Shown here: one piece after another, positions 27,726 to 35,270 of the stretch
How the letters are laid out: each line of letters opens with the position of its first letter
Position numbering within the stretch: position 1 is the stretch's first letter
NCBI GenBank assembly: GCA_009995365.1
Contig: JAACPR010000009.1
Location: forward strand, 1 to 35,270
Origin: Candidatus Parcubacteria bacterium
Lineage (GTDB): Bacteria; Patescibacteriota; Minisyncoccia; Phycocordibacterales; JAACPR01
Length of the DNA: 35,270 nucleotides
Direction: 5' to 3'
The notes under the pieces: generated by a model
Databases searched by the model: none
What the model was told of the DNA's origin: nothing
The model's input: the letters and a program-made list of their open reading frames with translations, nothing else
Program-made: the position numbers and the translations under genes

Positions 27726-28103
27726 ATGAAAGAAAATATACCAATGCCTTCAGGAGAATCTGAAGAAGAAATTAAGTTAAAGAGAGTTAAAGAATTAGCA
27801 ATCGAATTATCTGAATCTATGGAAACTTTTCCTTTTCCAGGTATAAATCAAGAAAGTTATGACAGACTTAAGACTGAAGAAGAAGAGTTTCCAGGTTTTG
27901 CAACTCCTATTGATGAGTTAAATGAAAAATTTAATCAAAACGGAATAAAGATTGTCTTAGGTAAGACTATATCGTCAGGAAACATAATGGTGCTTCCTTC
28001 AAATAGCGATGATCTTGATGATAATTTAAGATTGAAGCATTTAAATAAAAACAATATATCAGATACAAAATTACTTGAATTACTTGAGCTATGCGGTTTT
28101 TAA
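27726..28103 (+). CDS. hypothetical protein (~126 aa)
   Basis: ATG at 27726 lies 6 nt after extended -10 TGCTATAAT (27711-27719); the upstream ATG at 27678 lies upstream of that promoter. Confidence 0.65.
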   Translation: MKENIPMPSGESEEEIKLKRVKELAIELSESMETFPFPGINQESYDRLKTEEEEFPGFATPIDELNEKFNQNGIKIVLGKTISSGNIMVLPSNSDDLDDNLRLKHLNKNNISDTKLLELLELCGF

Positions 28104-28275
28104 TTTTTAATTCGAACTCGAGACGGCTCACACGTCAAAATAACATTACCCTAAGCTGTTTTAGTTTTGAGATAGTGTCTAACCTCAGAAACATATTGCA
28201 GTCATTAACAGATTTGCAAGACGAGAATATTTAATAAATATAGAGTAGATTACTCATGTCTGCTATAATCAGTTT

Positions 28276-28875
28276 ATGAAAAAAACCAAAAAATTTCTTA
28301 TCATTTTAATAGTGTTTGTAGTTACTTATTTAATTATAAGTACTATTCTTTTCTTTAAGGATGAGGGAATTGTTTTTAATTTGGATCAAACATCTGTTGT
28401 TAAAGAAATAAGATCATTAAATCGTATTGAGACAGCTTCTTTTAATATCGAAAAGATAATTGAAGCAAGTACCGAGTCTAACGCATTCAAAGATCTATTG
28501 TTTGGAGACAAAATATTACTTATTGCACATGCAGAAGTAATAGCGGGTTTTGACTTTGCACAATTAGATCAAGATGATGTAAGAATAAGAGGAAAAAAAT
28601 TAAGAATAACTCTACCTGAGCCAGAAATTTTAACTACAAGATTAGATAACGAAAAAACTCGTGTCTATGATAGGCAGATGGGAATCTTAACAAAAGGGGA
28701 TTCACAATTGGAATCAGAGGCTAGATTAGCAGCAGAAGATTCAATTAAAGAAGCAGCATGTCAAAGTGACATTTTAGAAATTGCTTCTATTAATGCGGAA
28801 AAACAATTGAAGTTATTGTTTAGATCAGTTGGGTTTGAAGAAGTAACTATAATAATTCCTGAAGGAGATTGTTGA
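28276..28875 (+). CDS. DUF4230-like membrane-anchored protein
   Basis: N-terminal TM, then EKIIEASTESNAFKDLLFGDKILLIAHAEVIAGFDFAQLDQDDVRIRGKKLRITLPEPEILTTRLDNEKTRVYDRQMG, typical of DUF4230. Confidence 0.75.
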   Translation: MKKTKKFLIILIVFVVTYLIISTILFFKDEGIVFNLDQTSVVKEIRSLNRIETASFNIEKIIEASTESNAFKDLLFGDKILLIAHAEVIAGFDFAQLDQDDVRIRGKKLRITLPEPEILTTRLDNEKTRVYDRQMGILTKGDSQLESEARLAAEDSIKEAACQSDILEIASINAEKQLKLLFRSVGFEEVTIIIPEGDC

Positions 28876-28975
28876 TAACGAAAAAGTTTAAAATTAGTCA
28901 GGGTTCGAACTCGATTCGATTCACCATGTCGTGTGAACGCTCGAGAAGAGGTTAATGTTTTGATATAATCAAAAA

Positions 28976-30946
28976 ATGGAAAAAATACCTAATTTAAATA
29001 ATCGACAAGATAGAAAAAAAGAATTAATCGAAACAATTGATCAAAAAGTTGATTTCATCGAACAAGGTTTAAGTGACATAAAAGAAAAATCAATTTCATT
29101 AAACTCTAAAGATTTTAGTAATTTTTGTGATGATTTTTTGGATAGAATTTACAGTCAAATGCCAGAGACTTATCAAAAATTTCAGGAAAAAAATGATTTT
29201 GAAAAAGAAAGATTAGATTTAGAACGAAAGATAGACACACTGAGATTAGAATTAAAAAAATTATTACCTACAGATTATATTGATTCAAATGACTGGTTAG
29301 AGGATGAAGACGAAGATGTTTTAGAAGAAATTGAATTGAATAATGTTATGCACGATTTGATGTATATAATAGAGCCTGAAAGTAATGTGTGGGATAAATT
29401 TGGTGAGAATAAGAATAAGATAAAATCAATTGTTGAAGAATACAAGAATTTTAGTGAAGTTTCTGATGAAATGAGTGATATTTATATAAGCAAATATATA
29501 GATAAGAAAAATGACGATGTTGATTTTTTGGAAGCATTTACAAAGACTATAGATATGCTTAAAAATAAAAAAATTATCGTTGAAAATGAGTTAGAGGTAT
29601 TTAATCAAGATTCTCATGAGTATAAAAAAAATCTAGTACATCGTTATCTTGATTTTGAGCTTGATAACGAATCACTTGATCAAATTGAGATAAAATTTGA
29701 AGGTACAGACATCATTATTTATGTAGATGAAAAAATATGGAGTAATTATAGAAAAACTGAAGGCGGGATTCATGTCAGTAGGACTCCGTATTCTTTTATT
29801 TGTCTTGATGAAAAAAATTCAGATATTGTAGATTTAGTTGAAGAACATGAAAAAAATCACAATTATTTTGAGGAAGTAAAAGGTAGTATTTCCGTATATT
29901 CAGATTCTTTTATAGGAGCAATAAATAATAAAATTGATAGAATTTTATCTTTAGAAAAAAACAATACCCCTGATGTTATTATTGAAAATGAATCTAGGGT
30001 ATTATTGAATACAATAAAAGAGTATCCTAAAATGTTAGCTTCTGAAATTTTAGCTGATAGTAGCTTGGTAGCATCAGGTGATTTTGAGGGGTTTTGTAAT
30101 CACTTTAAAAACACTTACCGTGATTTTAATAAGTATTTAAAAAATCTAAATTTAGAAGAAGGAAAATATAAAGAAATAAAAAAAACTATTGTTGAGCTAG
30201 ATATAAATTTTAAAAAGATTTTAACTAATTTTAGTAGATCAGCTTTTATTTCTGAAAGGTTGGATATGAATAATAAATTTCAATCATTAATTATTCTTTT
30301 CCCTAATAATTCAGAAAAAATATTACGATATTTTAAAGATAAACATCCAGATGAAACTGATTTTTTGAAGATGGTTCACGATTCTATTCATGGTGAAAAT
30401 CTTTTTGAGAAGAAGTCAAAGGAAGAAAAGCAATTAATGGAAATTTTCGGCATGAATAAGCATATAACAAAAATCTTCAAGGCTGACAACATAGACAAAT
30501 TTTTAGATTATTATAAAAGACCTGAAATAGAAAATTTATTAACAGAAGAAGATAGAGTAAAAATTAAAGAGGGGTTTATTTTATTAAGAGAAGAACTTTG
30601 GGCTGATTGTGACCTTATTTTTAATGGGACTTTCTCAGACACTAATTACGAAGAGGTAGATAAATATGTTCCTAAATTTAGAGCGCTTGTTGAATATTTA
30701 GATATAGAAGACAAAGATGAGGCTGTAAATACACTTATCAGAAATTATATTCTAAGACAATTTATATCTGCTGTAGATAAAAATGATTTAATAGATCTAA
30801 AAAATATCTTAGAAAAATCTGAGTTAAAAGACCTCTATGCGAAAATCATTAAGTCTGATGAATTTATAAAGGATGTTGAAGATAATTTACCTGATAATAA
30901 AACGCTCGATAGTTTGCCAAAAGAATTTATTGGGTTAATGAGATAA
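28976..30946 (+). CDS. uncharacterised 656-aa protein with HEKNH and EILAD motifs (candidate gluzincin-type metallopeptidase)
   Basis: HExxH at residues 291-295 (29846-29860) and E-x-x-A-D at residues 357-361; TGATATAAT 6 nt before ATG. Confidence 0.6.
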   Translation: MEKIPNLNNRQDRKKELIETIDQKVDFIEQGLSDIKEKSISLNSKDFSNFCDDFLDRIYSQMPETYQKFQEKNDFEKERLDLERKIDTLRLELKKLLPTDYIDSNDWLEDEDEDVLEEIELNNVMHDLMYIIEPESNVWDKFGENKNKIKSIVEEYKNFSEVSDEMSDIYISKYIDKKNDDVDFLEAFTKTIDMLKNKKIIVENELEVFNQDSHEYKKNLVHRYLDFELDNESLDQIEIKFEGTDIIIYVDEKIWSNYRKTEGGIHVSRTPYSFICLDEKNSDIVDLVEEHEKNHNYFEEVKGSISVYSDSFIGAINNKIDRILSLEKNNTPDVIIENESRVLLNTIKEYPKMLASEILADSSLVASGDFEGFCNHFKNTYRDFNKYLKNLNLEEGKYKEIKKTIVELDINFKKILTNFSRSAFISERLDMNNKFQSLIILFPNNSEKILRYFKDKHPDETDFLKMVHDSIHGENLFEKKSKEEKQLMEIFGMNKHITKIFKADNIDKFLDYYKRPEIENLLTEEDRVKIKEGFILLREELWADCDLIFNGTFSDTNYEEVDKYVPKFRALVEYLDIEDKDEAVNTLIRNYILRQFISAVDKNDLIDLKNILEKSELKDLYAKIIKSDEFIKDVEDNLPDNKTLDSLPKEFIGLMR

Positions 30947-30957
30947 TAAATTAATAG

Positions 30958-31626
30958 ATGGAAAAGACCAATACTATATCAAAAATAATTTCATCTCTGT
31001 TCGTTATTTTATTCATTGTTTTTTTAGTGTGGGTTTTTAAAAATATTGATTCTTTGTCTGTTTCTCAAGTACGTGAATATATCGAGTCATATGGAGTCTT
31101 GGGGCCAATTGTTTTTATGTTGTTTTATGTTCTAGTGATCGTCTTGATTATACCAAACACTCCATTCACTTTGCTTGCCGGGATTATGTTCGGTTTGTTA
31201 CATGGCTTTATTTATACATTGGTTGCAGCAACGGTGGGTGCAATAATAGCTTTTTACATAGCAAAGTATATTGGACTAAATTGGGTGAGAAAGCTTATTA
31301 AATATAGATCAAAAAAAATAGAAATATACAATGAAAAAATAAGAGCAAACGGATTTCTGACTGTTTTTTTAACCCGAATCACCCCCTTTATGCCTTTTAA
31401 GATGGCTAATTACATGTTCGGTCTATCAAAAATAAGAACAAAAGACTACATTCTAGGAACCTTTTTAGGAAAAATGCCAGAATTTTTTATTTTTGCATAT
31501 TTAGGCGCCTCTCTCGAATCATTTTCTGTTTGGCGAGCGCTCGGTGCTATTGGGGGATTCCTGATACTTTTTGCTATTGGTTGGTATTGGAATAATTTTT
31601 ATGGCGATAAAAAAATAATAGATTAA
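30958..31626 (+). CDS. TVP38/TMEM64 (VTT/SNARE-associated, DedA-like) membrane protein
   Basis: GPIVFMLFYVLVIVLIIPNTPFTLLAGIMFGLLHGFIYTLVAATVGAIIAFYIAKYIG...RITPFMPFKMANYMFGLSKI. Confidence 0.85.
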   Translation: MEKTNTISKIISSLFVILFIVFLVWVFKNIDSLSVSQVREYIESYGVLGPIVFMLFYVLVIVLIIPNTPFTLLAGIMFGLLHGFIYTLVAATVGAIIAFYIAKYIGLNWVRKLIKYRSKKIEIYNEKIRANGFLTVFLTRITPFMPFKMANYMFGLSKIRTKDYILGTFLGKMPEFFIFAYLGASLESFSVWRALGAIGGFLILFAIGWYWNNFYGDKKIID

Positions 31627-31636
31627 ATTAAATAAA

Positions 31637-31664
31637 AACCCTCGAACCATATGGTTCGAGGGTT
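31637..31664. terminator. bidirectional terminator, 28-bp perfect palindrome
   Basis: AACCCTCGAACCATATGGTTCGAGGGTT between convergent genes with flanking A/T tracts. Confidence 0.8.
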
Positions 31665-31691
31665 GAGTTTTTTATCTTACGAATTTTGTGC

Positions 31692-32186
31692 TTACCAATT
31701 AATTCTTGGTAGGCTAACCGGGGGTGTCTTTACGACAAATTCGTCTTTTGCAATCGCTTTGAAGACAATTTCTTCATTGCGTTTGCAATGGGCTTCTGCC
31801 AACTCCCAAATATTTCGCGGGATTTGGTTTTCCCTTAGGTCAACCATAGTGTAACCTTCAGGAATGAGATGTCTACCACCACGGGAATTGCGGATGTATC
31901 CCCAAAACCACTGGTCTCCGATATTTCTACCGTTGAGTCCAACCAACATATTGTCAGTGTCTTTTTGGTAGGCAAACATGAGACCGTAGTCAGACTCTCT
32001 CCACTCGATATTTGGAAGATATCCATTATGATGAGTAACTTCACCTGTATTGGTGTTGAGATATGAGTGAAAAGTCTCTGAGTGTATTGGATTGATGATA
32101 TCATTTTTGATGACACCTTCAGTTTTGAATTCGTAGAAACTTGCGGTTGCAAGTATGGTAACGATTATAGTTATAATGTGCTTCAT
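31692..32186 (-). CDS. secreted hypothetical protein (164 aa)
   Basis: N-terminal hydrophobic signal MKHIITIIVTILATASF; consensus promoter upstream on the minus strand. Confidence 0.7.
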   Translation of the reverse strand: MKHIITIIVTILATASFYEFKTEGVIKNDIINPIHSETFHSYLNTNTGEVTHHNGYLPNIEWRESDYGLMFAYQKDTDNMLVGLNGRNIGDQWFWGYIRNSRGGRHLIPEGYTMVDLRENQIPRNIWELAEAHCKRNEEIVFKAIAKDEFVVKTPPVSLPRINW

Positions 32187-32206
32187 TTTAATCTTGGGTT
32201 GAGTTT

Positions 32207-32262
32207 ATACTTTTAGGCTTAGAAAGCTCTATTAAAATAAAGCACTTTAAGCCAAAAAGTAT
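32207..32262 (-). repeat. 15-bp inverted repeat in the 5' UTR of the 31692-32186 gene
   Basis: ATACTTTTAGGCTTA (32207-32221) / TAAGCCAAAAAGTAT (32248-32262), 14 of 15 paired. Confidence 0.75.
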
Positions 32263-32279
32263 CCCCAATTTCTATTCTT

Positions 32280-32308
32280 ATTATACTAGTAAAAATAGAT
32301 TTTGTCAA
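32280..32308 (-). promoter_or_regulatory. consensus sigma70-type promoter
   Basis: Minus strand TTGACA - 17 nt - TATAAT. Confidence 0.85.
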
Positions 32309-32311
32309 ACA

Positions 32312-32338
32312 AAAAGCACCACTAAAAATGGTGCTTTT
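32312..32338. terminator. intrinsic terminator (probably of the 32367-32594 minus-strand gene)
   Basis: AAAAGCACCA ctaaaaa TGGTGCTTTT. Confidence 0.75.
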
Positions 32339-32366
32339 GAAAATCTACTAAAGTATGTCCTCCGCA

Positions 32367-32594
32367 CTACACCTGCTCCTCAAGCGCTTGCTTTGCCTTT
32401 TCAACAGCTGCTTCGGCGTGTTCGATTCTAGTTTCAGCTAATGCTATAGCATCTGCGTCGTTATTTTCTTCGGCGACTTCTTTATTTTCGTTCGCTACTC
32501 TTAGTAACTCTTCTGCTTGTTTTAATCTTTCTTCTGCTAATGCTTTTAGGTCTTCTGGTGATTGACCAAGTGTATTTATTTTTTCCATATTCAT
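32367..32594 (-). CDS. small Ala/Glu-rich coiled-coil protein (75 aa)
   Basis: ORF with heptad-like composition; TATAAT 7 nt upstream of ATG on the minus strand; terminator downstream. Confidence 0.65.
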   Translation of the reverse strand: MNMEKINTLGQSPEDLKALAEERLKQAEELLRVANENKEVAEENNDADAIALAETRIEHAEAAVEKAKQALEEQV

Positions 32595-32692
32595 AATAAT
32601 AATTATACACTCTGTTTGGAAAAAATTCTATAAATCTGTGCAAATTATTTCGTAAACTATTTCACAATCTATGTGATAGAATTTGATTAATT

Positions 32693-33733
32693 GTGACTGA
32701 TAAAGAAAATCTAAAACTTAAATTAGCATATGTTCCTGGGCTAAGAGGAGTAGTTTTGAGTGAAATAAAAAATAAAACTAATTTTGAAATTGTTGGTGAA
32801 GACAAGGACGCTTTTTATATTGAATACATGGATAATTTTGAAGAGGTCAAGATATTAAAAACAGTTTCTAGAGCTTATTTAGTTGATAGAAGTGCAAACT
32901 ACAATCCATTTTATATATCAAATCATAAATCAATTTTGAGCGACTTGATAAAAATTGTGAAAAGCCATAACGAAGCGAACTCATTTAAAAGCTTTAAAAT
33001 TAATTGTGCCGGTTCTGATTCTAAAGAAATTTTAGAAATCAAAGAATATATTCGTCACGAATTCGCCGTCGGAGAAAAAGATGAAGCTGACTTGAAAATA
33101 TACATAGCAAAAAAAGATGAGGCTTGGGAAGTTGGAATTCAGATAACATCGAGACCGCTCTCTTTGCGAGAGTATAAGGTTAGAAATATGAGCGGGGCTA
33201 TGGATCCTACAATTGCTTATTCATTGAATTATTTGTGTGAGTTGGAAAAATACGAGACATATTTAAATGTTTTCTCTGGAAGCGCTACTTTGATGATTGA
33301 GGCAGGGTTAAACTATGATAATTTAGAAAAAATAATTGGTTTTGACAACAATAAAGAGCACTTGTCTTTATCGGTTCAAAATATCAAAAAGGCAGGACTT
33401 ATCAAAAAAGCCAATGTCAAAGAATTTGATGTTAAGGATCAGCCGGATTTGGGAAGTTTTGATGTTATAACTTCAGATCTACCTTTCGGGATGTCTATTT
33501 CTAAAGGTGAAGATTTGGAATCGCTATATAAAACTTTTATTGAATATTGTGAAAAGCATTTAAATGAGGGTGGTAGATTAGGTGTGTATACTAGCCAATT
33601 CAAAATATTCGAAAGTTTAATTTCTCGCTCAAATTTTAAATTAGAAAAAGAAGTTAAGATTGATTTAATCACTAATGAAAATGAATATTTGCCGGTAAAG
33701 ATTATGGTGTTTGGTTTGGGAAATTTAAAATAG
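32693..33733 (+). CDS. THUMP-type RNA N2-guanine methyltransferase (Trm14/THUMPD-like)
   Basis: PGLRGVVLSEIK N-terminus, RPLSLREYKVRNMSGAMDPTIAYSL, LNVFSGSATLMIEA, SDLPFG catalytic motif; GTG start. Confidence 0.75.
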   Translation: MTDKENLKLKLAYVPGLRGVVLSEIKNKTNFEIVGEDKDAFYIEYMDNFEEVKILKTVSRAYLVDRSANYNPFYISNHKSILSDLIKIVKSHNEANSFKSFKINCAGSDSKEILEIKEYIRHEFAVGEKDEADLKIYIAKKDEAWEVGIQITSRPLSLREYKVRNMSGAMDPTIAYSLNYLCELEKYETYLNVFSGSATLMIEAGLNYDNLEKIIGFDNNKEHLSLSVQNIKKAGLIKKANVKEFDVKDQPDLGSFDVITSDLPFGMSISKGEDLESLYKTFIEYCEKHLNEGGRLGVYTSQFKIFESLISRSNFKLEKEVKIDLITNENEYLPVKIMVFGLGNLK

Positions 33734-33767
33734 TGAATTAAATATTTTTTGTTATAATTTGAGGGAT

Positions 33768-34349
33768 ATGAATTTTTCTAATGCTTCTAAAAATAAACTA
33801 AAAAAGGATTTAGGTTTTACATTGATAGAATTGTTGGTGGTTATTTCAATAATTTCTTTGTTATCTACTATTATCCTTTCTTCAATTAATGATGTAAGGG
33901 CAAAAGCGCGTGATACTCAACGAATACAAGAATTAAAAGAGGTTCAAAAAGCTTTGGAGTTGTATTATTTTAAATATGGCTGTTATCCAAAATCATCTAG
34001 TAATGCATCAGGCGCAAGTAGTCTTTCCAATCCTTGCCCCACTGGAAATTCCGCTTTGGTAGCTACTACTTGTTCTTCAAATAATACTTATTTTAATAAT
34101 TCATTAAAAGTATTAGTAGATGCTGGGTATTTAAGTAAATTACCCGTAGACCCTATAAATGAAAATCGTGGTAGTAAAGAATATTGTTATAATTACACAA
34201 GACATGAGCCGGCAACATCCGCTTATTATTGTGGTGATCTTAGTAGAACAGATTATAATTATTCAATCAGTTTTTCTGTAGAAAATTCTAATTTTGATTT
34301 GTTGGAAAGTAGTGTCTATGATTATTGTATGGTTGGTGACATATATTAA
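33768..34349 (+). CDS. type IV pilin-like / pseudopilin
   Basis: LGFTLIELLVVISIISLLSTIILSSI prepilin motif, then RAKARDTQRIQELKEVQKALELYYFKYGCYP. Confidence 0.9.
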   Translation: MNFSNASKNKLKKDLGFTLIELLVVISIISLLSTIILSSINDVRAKARDTQRIQELKEVQKALELYYFKYGCYPKSSSNASGASSLSNPCPTGNSALVATTCSSNNTYFNNSLKVLVDAGYLSKLPVDPINENRGSKEYCYNYTRHEPATSAYYCGDLSRTDYNYSISFSVENSNFDLLESSVYDYCMVGDIY

Positions 34350-34422
34350 TAATAAAAAACCTAAAATCTTTCTAAATTTTTTTCTTTCCATTTCTTAAAA
34401 ATCTCATACAATCACCAATGTT

Positions 34423-34770
34423 ATGAGAAAATTTTTAAGATCAAAAATACATAAAGCAACTGTGACCGATGCTAATGTCGAATACATTGGCTCAATCACA
34501 ATTGACGAAAATTTATTAGATAAGGCAGACATGCTACCAGGCGAAAAAGTTTTAGTCGTTAGTAATACATCTGGCGCGAGGCTTGAAACTTATATTTTAA
34601 AAGGGGAGAGAGGTTCGGGTGAAATATGTGTAAACGGAGCAGCGGCACATTTAATCAAAAAAGGTGAAGAAGTCATCATTATAACTTTTGAAAGCGCTGA
34701 GACTCCACCAAAACAAAATTGTATTTTAGTCGATAGAGATAATCGATTTGTAGAATATTTGGTCAAATAA
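34423..34770 (+). CDS. panD: aspartate 1-decarboxylase
   Basis: SKIHKATVTDANVEYIGSITIDENLLDKADMLPGEKVLVVSNTSGARLETYILKGERGSGEICVNGAAAHLIKKGEEVIII; Y-I-GS self-processing site. Confidence 0.92.
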   Translation: MRKFLRSKIHKATVTDANVEYIGSITIDENLLDKADMLPGEKVLVVSNTSGARLETYILKGERGSGEICVNGAAAHLIKKGEEVIIITFESAETPPKQNCILVDRDNRFVEYLVK

Positions 34771-34772
34771 AA

Positions 34773-34801
34773 ATACCTGCTCAGTGATACTGAGCAGGTA
34801 T
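34773..34801. terminator. hairpin terminator between convergent genes
   Basis: ATACCTGCTCAG tgata CTGAGCAGGTAT; on the minus strand followed by TTTTTATTT. Confidence 0.85.
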
Positions 34802-35194
34802 GACACCAGGAAACTCTGCTTGGAAAAGTTTGACCGCTTGTTTGCGCTCGCGCTCTTCCTGTAGATCTCTCCTCAGGGCCTCCCGAGTTCTTTCGTTGCC
34901 GATGTTCTCGAGAGTTAGAGGTTTGGAGGCAGGTTTTGCCTTTGGGTGAGTTCGTCGTCCACCTTTACGAGGGCGACGATTCAACTCTTTGCCGATCTCA
35001 GAGAAAAGTTCTCGTCTGAAATCATCATAATGAGAGTTCAAAACCCATTGCCCAAAGACTTTGATGATAGCTTTTCGTCTTTCTTGACGGAAAACTACAT
35101 CTCTCTGGTTCGACGATAATTTGTGGTAATCATCTCTTGAGCGCATTTCGTCCATGAGAATGTTACCAACTCGTTTAACTTTTTCTTGGTCCAA
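34781..35194 (-). CDS. hypothetical basic protein (137 aa), TTG start
   Basis: ORF preceded on the minus strand by AAAGGAAAT (SD-like) and promoter TTGACT-16-TATAAT (35241-35268). Confidence 0.7.
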   Translation of the reverse strand: MDQEKVKRVGNILMDEMRSRDDYHKLSSNQRDVVFRQERRKAIIKVFGQWVLNSHYDDFRRELFSEIGKELNRRPRKGGRRTHPKAKPASKPLTLENIGNERTREALRRDLQEERERKQAVKLFQAEFPGVIPAQYH

Positions 35195-35270
35195 AATTAT
35201 TTCCTTTCTTTTTGAATGTTGTGTGCAGGTTCAGTTATATATTATACAACTTAAATATATAAAGTCAATA

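Noticed and set aside
1-35270. CRISPR arrays, Cas genes, toxin-antitoxin pairs, retrons or known phage-defence genes
   Set aside because: Looked for in both strands and in the ORF list; nothing in the window supports any of these.

Overview
AT-rich, gene-dense window that looks like a chromosomal segment of a Candidate Phyla Radiation (Parcubacteria-like) bacterium; the taxonomy is inferred from gene content and protein style only. It carries tRNA-Asn(GUU), DUF167, HPF, fmt, def, a PriA-like protein, mreB, a delta-prime-like clamp-loader subunit, frr, rseP, rplJ-rplL, a three-gene secreted surface-protein cluster, proS, mreB2-mreC-mreD-like-mrdA, greA, lysS, a compact dcw cluster (mraZ-rsmH-ftsL-like-ftsI-murF), tRNA-Glu(CUC), several uncharacterised ORFs, a DUF4230 protein, a TVP38/DedA-like protein, a THUMP-type methyltransferase, a type IV pilin-like protein and panD. 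The most notable non-coding signal is a set of four structured intergenic elements: two of family A (6096-6214, 27164-27278) and two of family B (6271-6371 on the minus strand, 9558-9653). Cores are conserved within a family and end motifs (CTCTCG...CTCGATAG) are shared between families, yet each copy is enclosed by a long inverted repeat whose sequence is unique to that locus. This fits a hairpin-targeting miniature element or a snap-back duplicating element. Other points of interest: a PriA homologue that has lost the helicase/ATPase motifs but kept all eight zinc cysteines; an rplJ leader with a 5' stem that is mutually exclusive with a terminator; recurring extended -10 promoters 6-10 nt from the start codon (leaderless mRNAs); a one-base frameshift at the start of a surface-protein gene; and tRNA-3'-end-like sequences delimiting ORFs downstream of tRNA-Glu. 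No CRISPR array, rRNA or transposase gene was seen.
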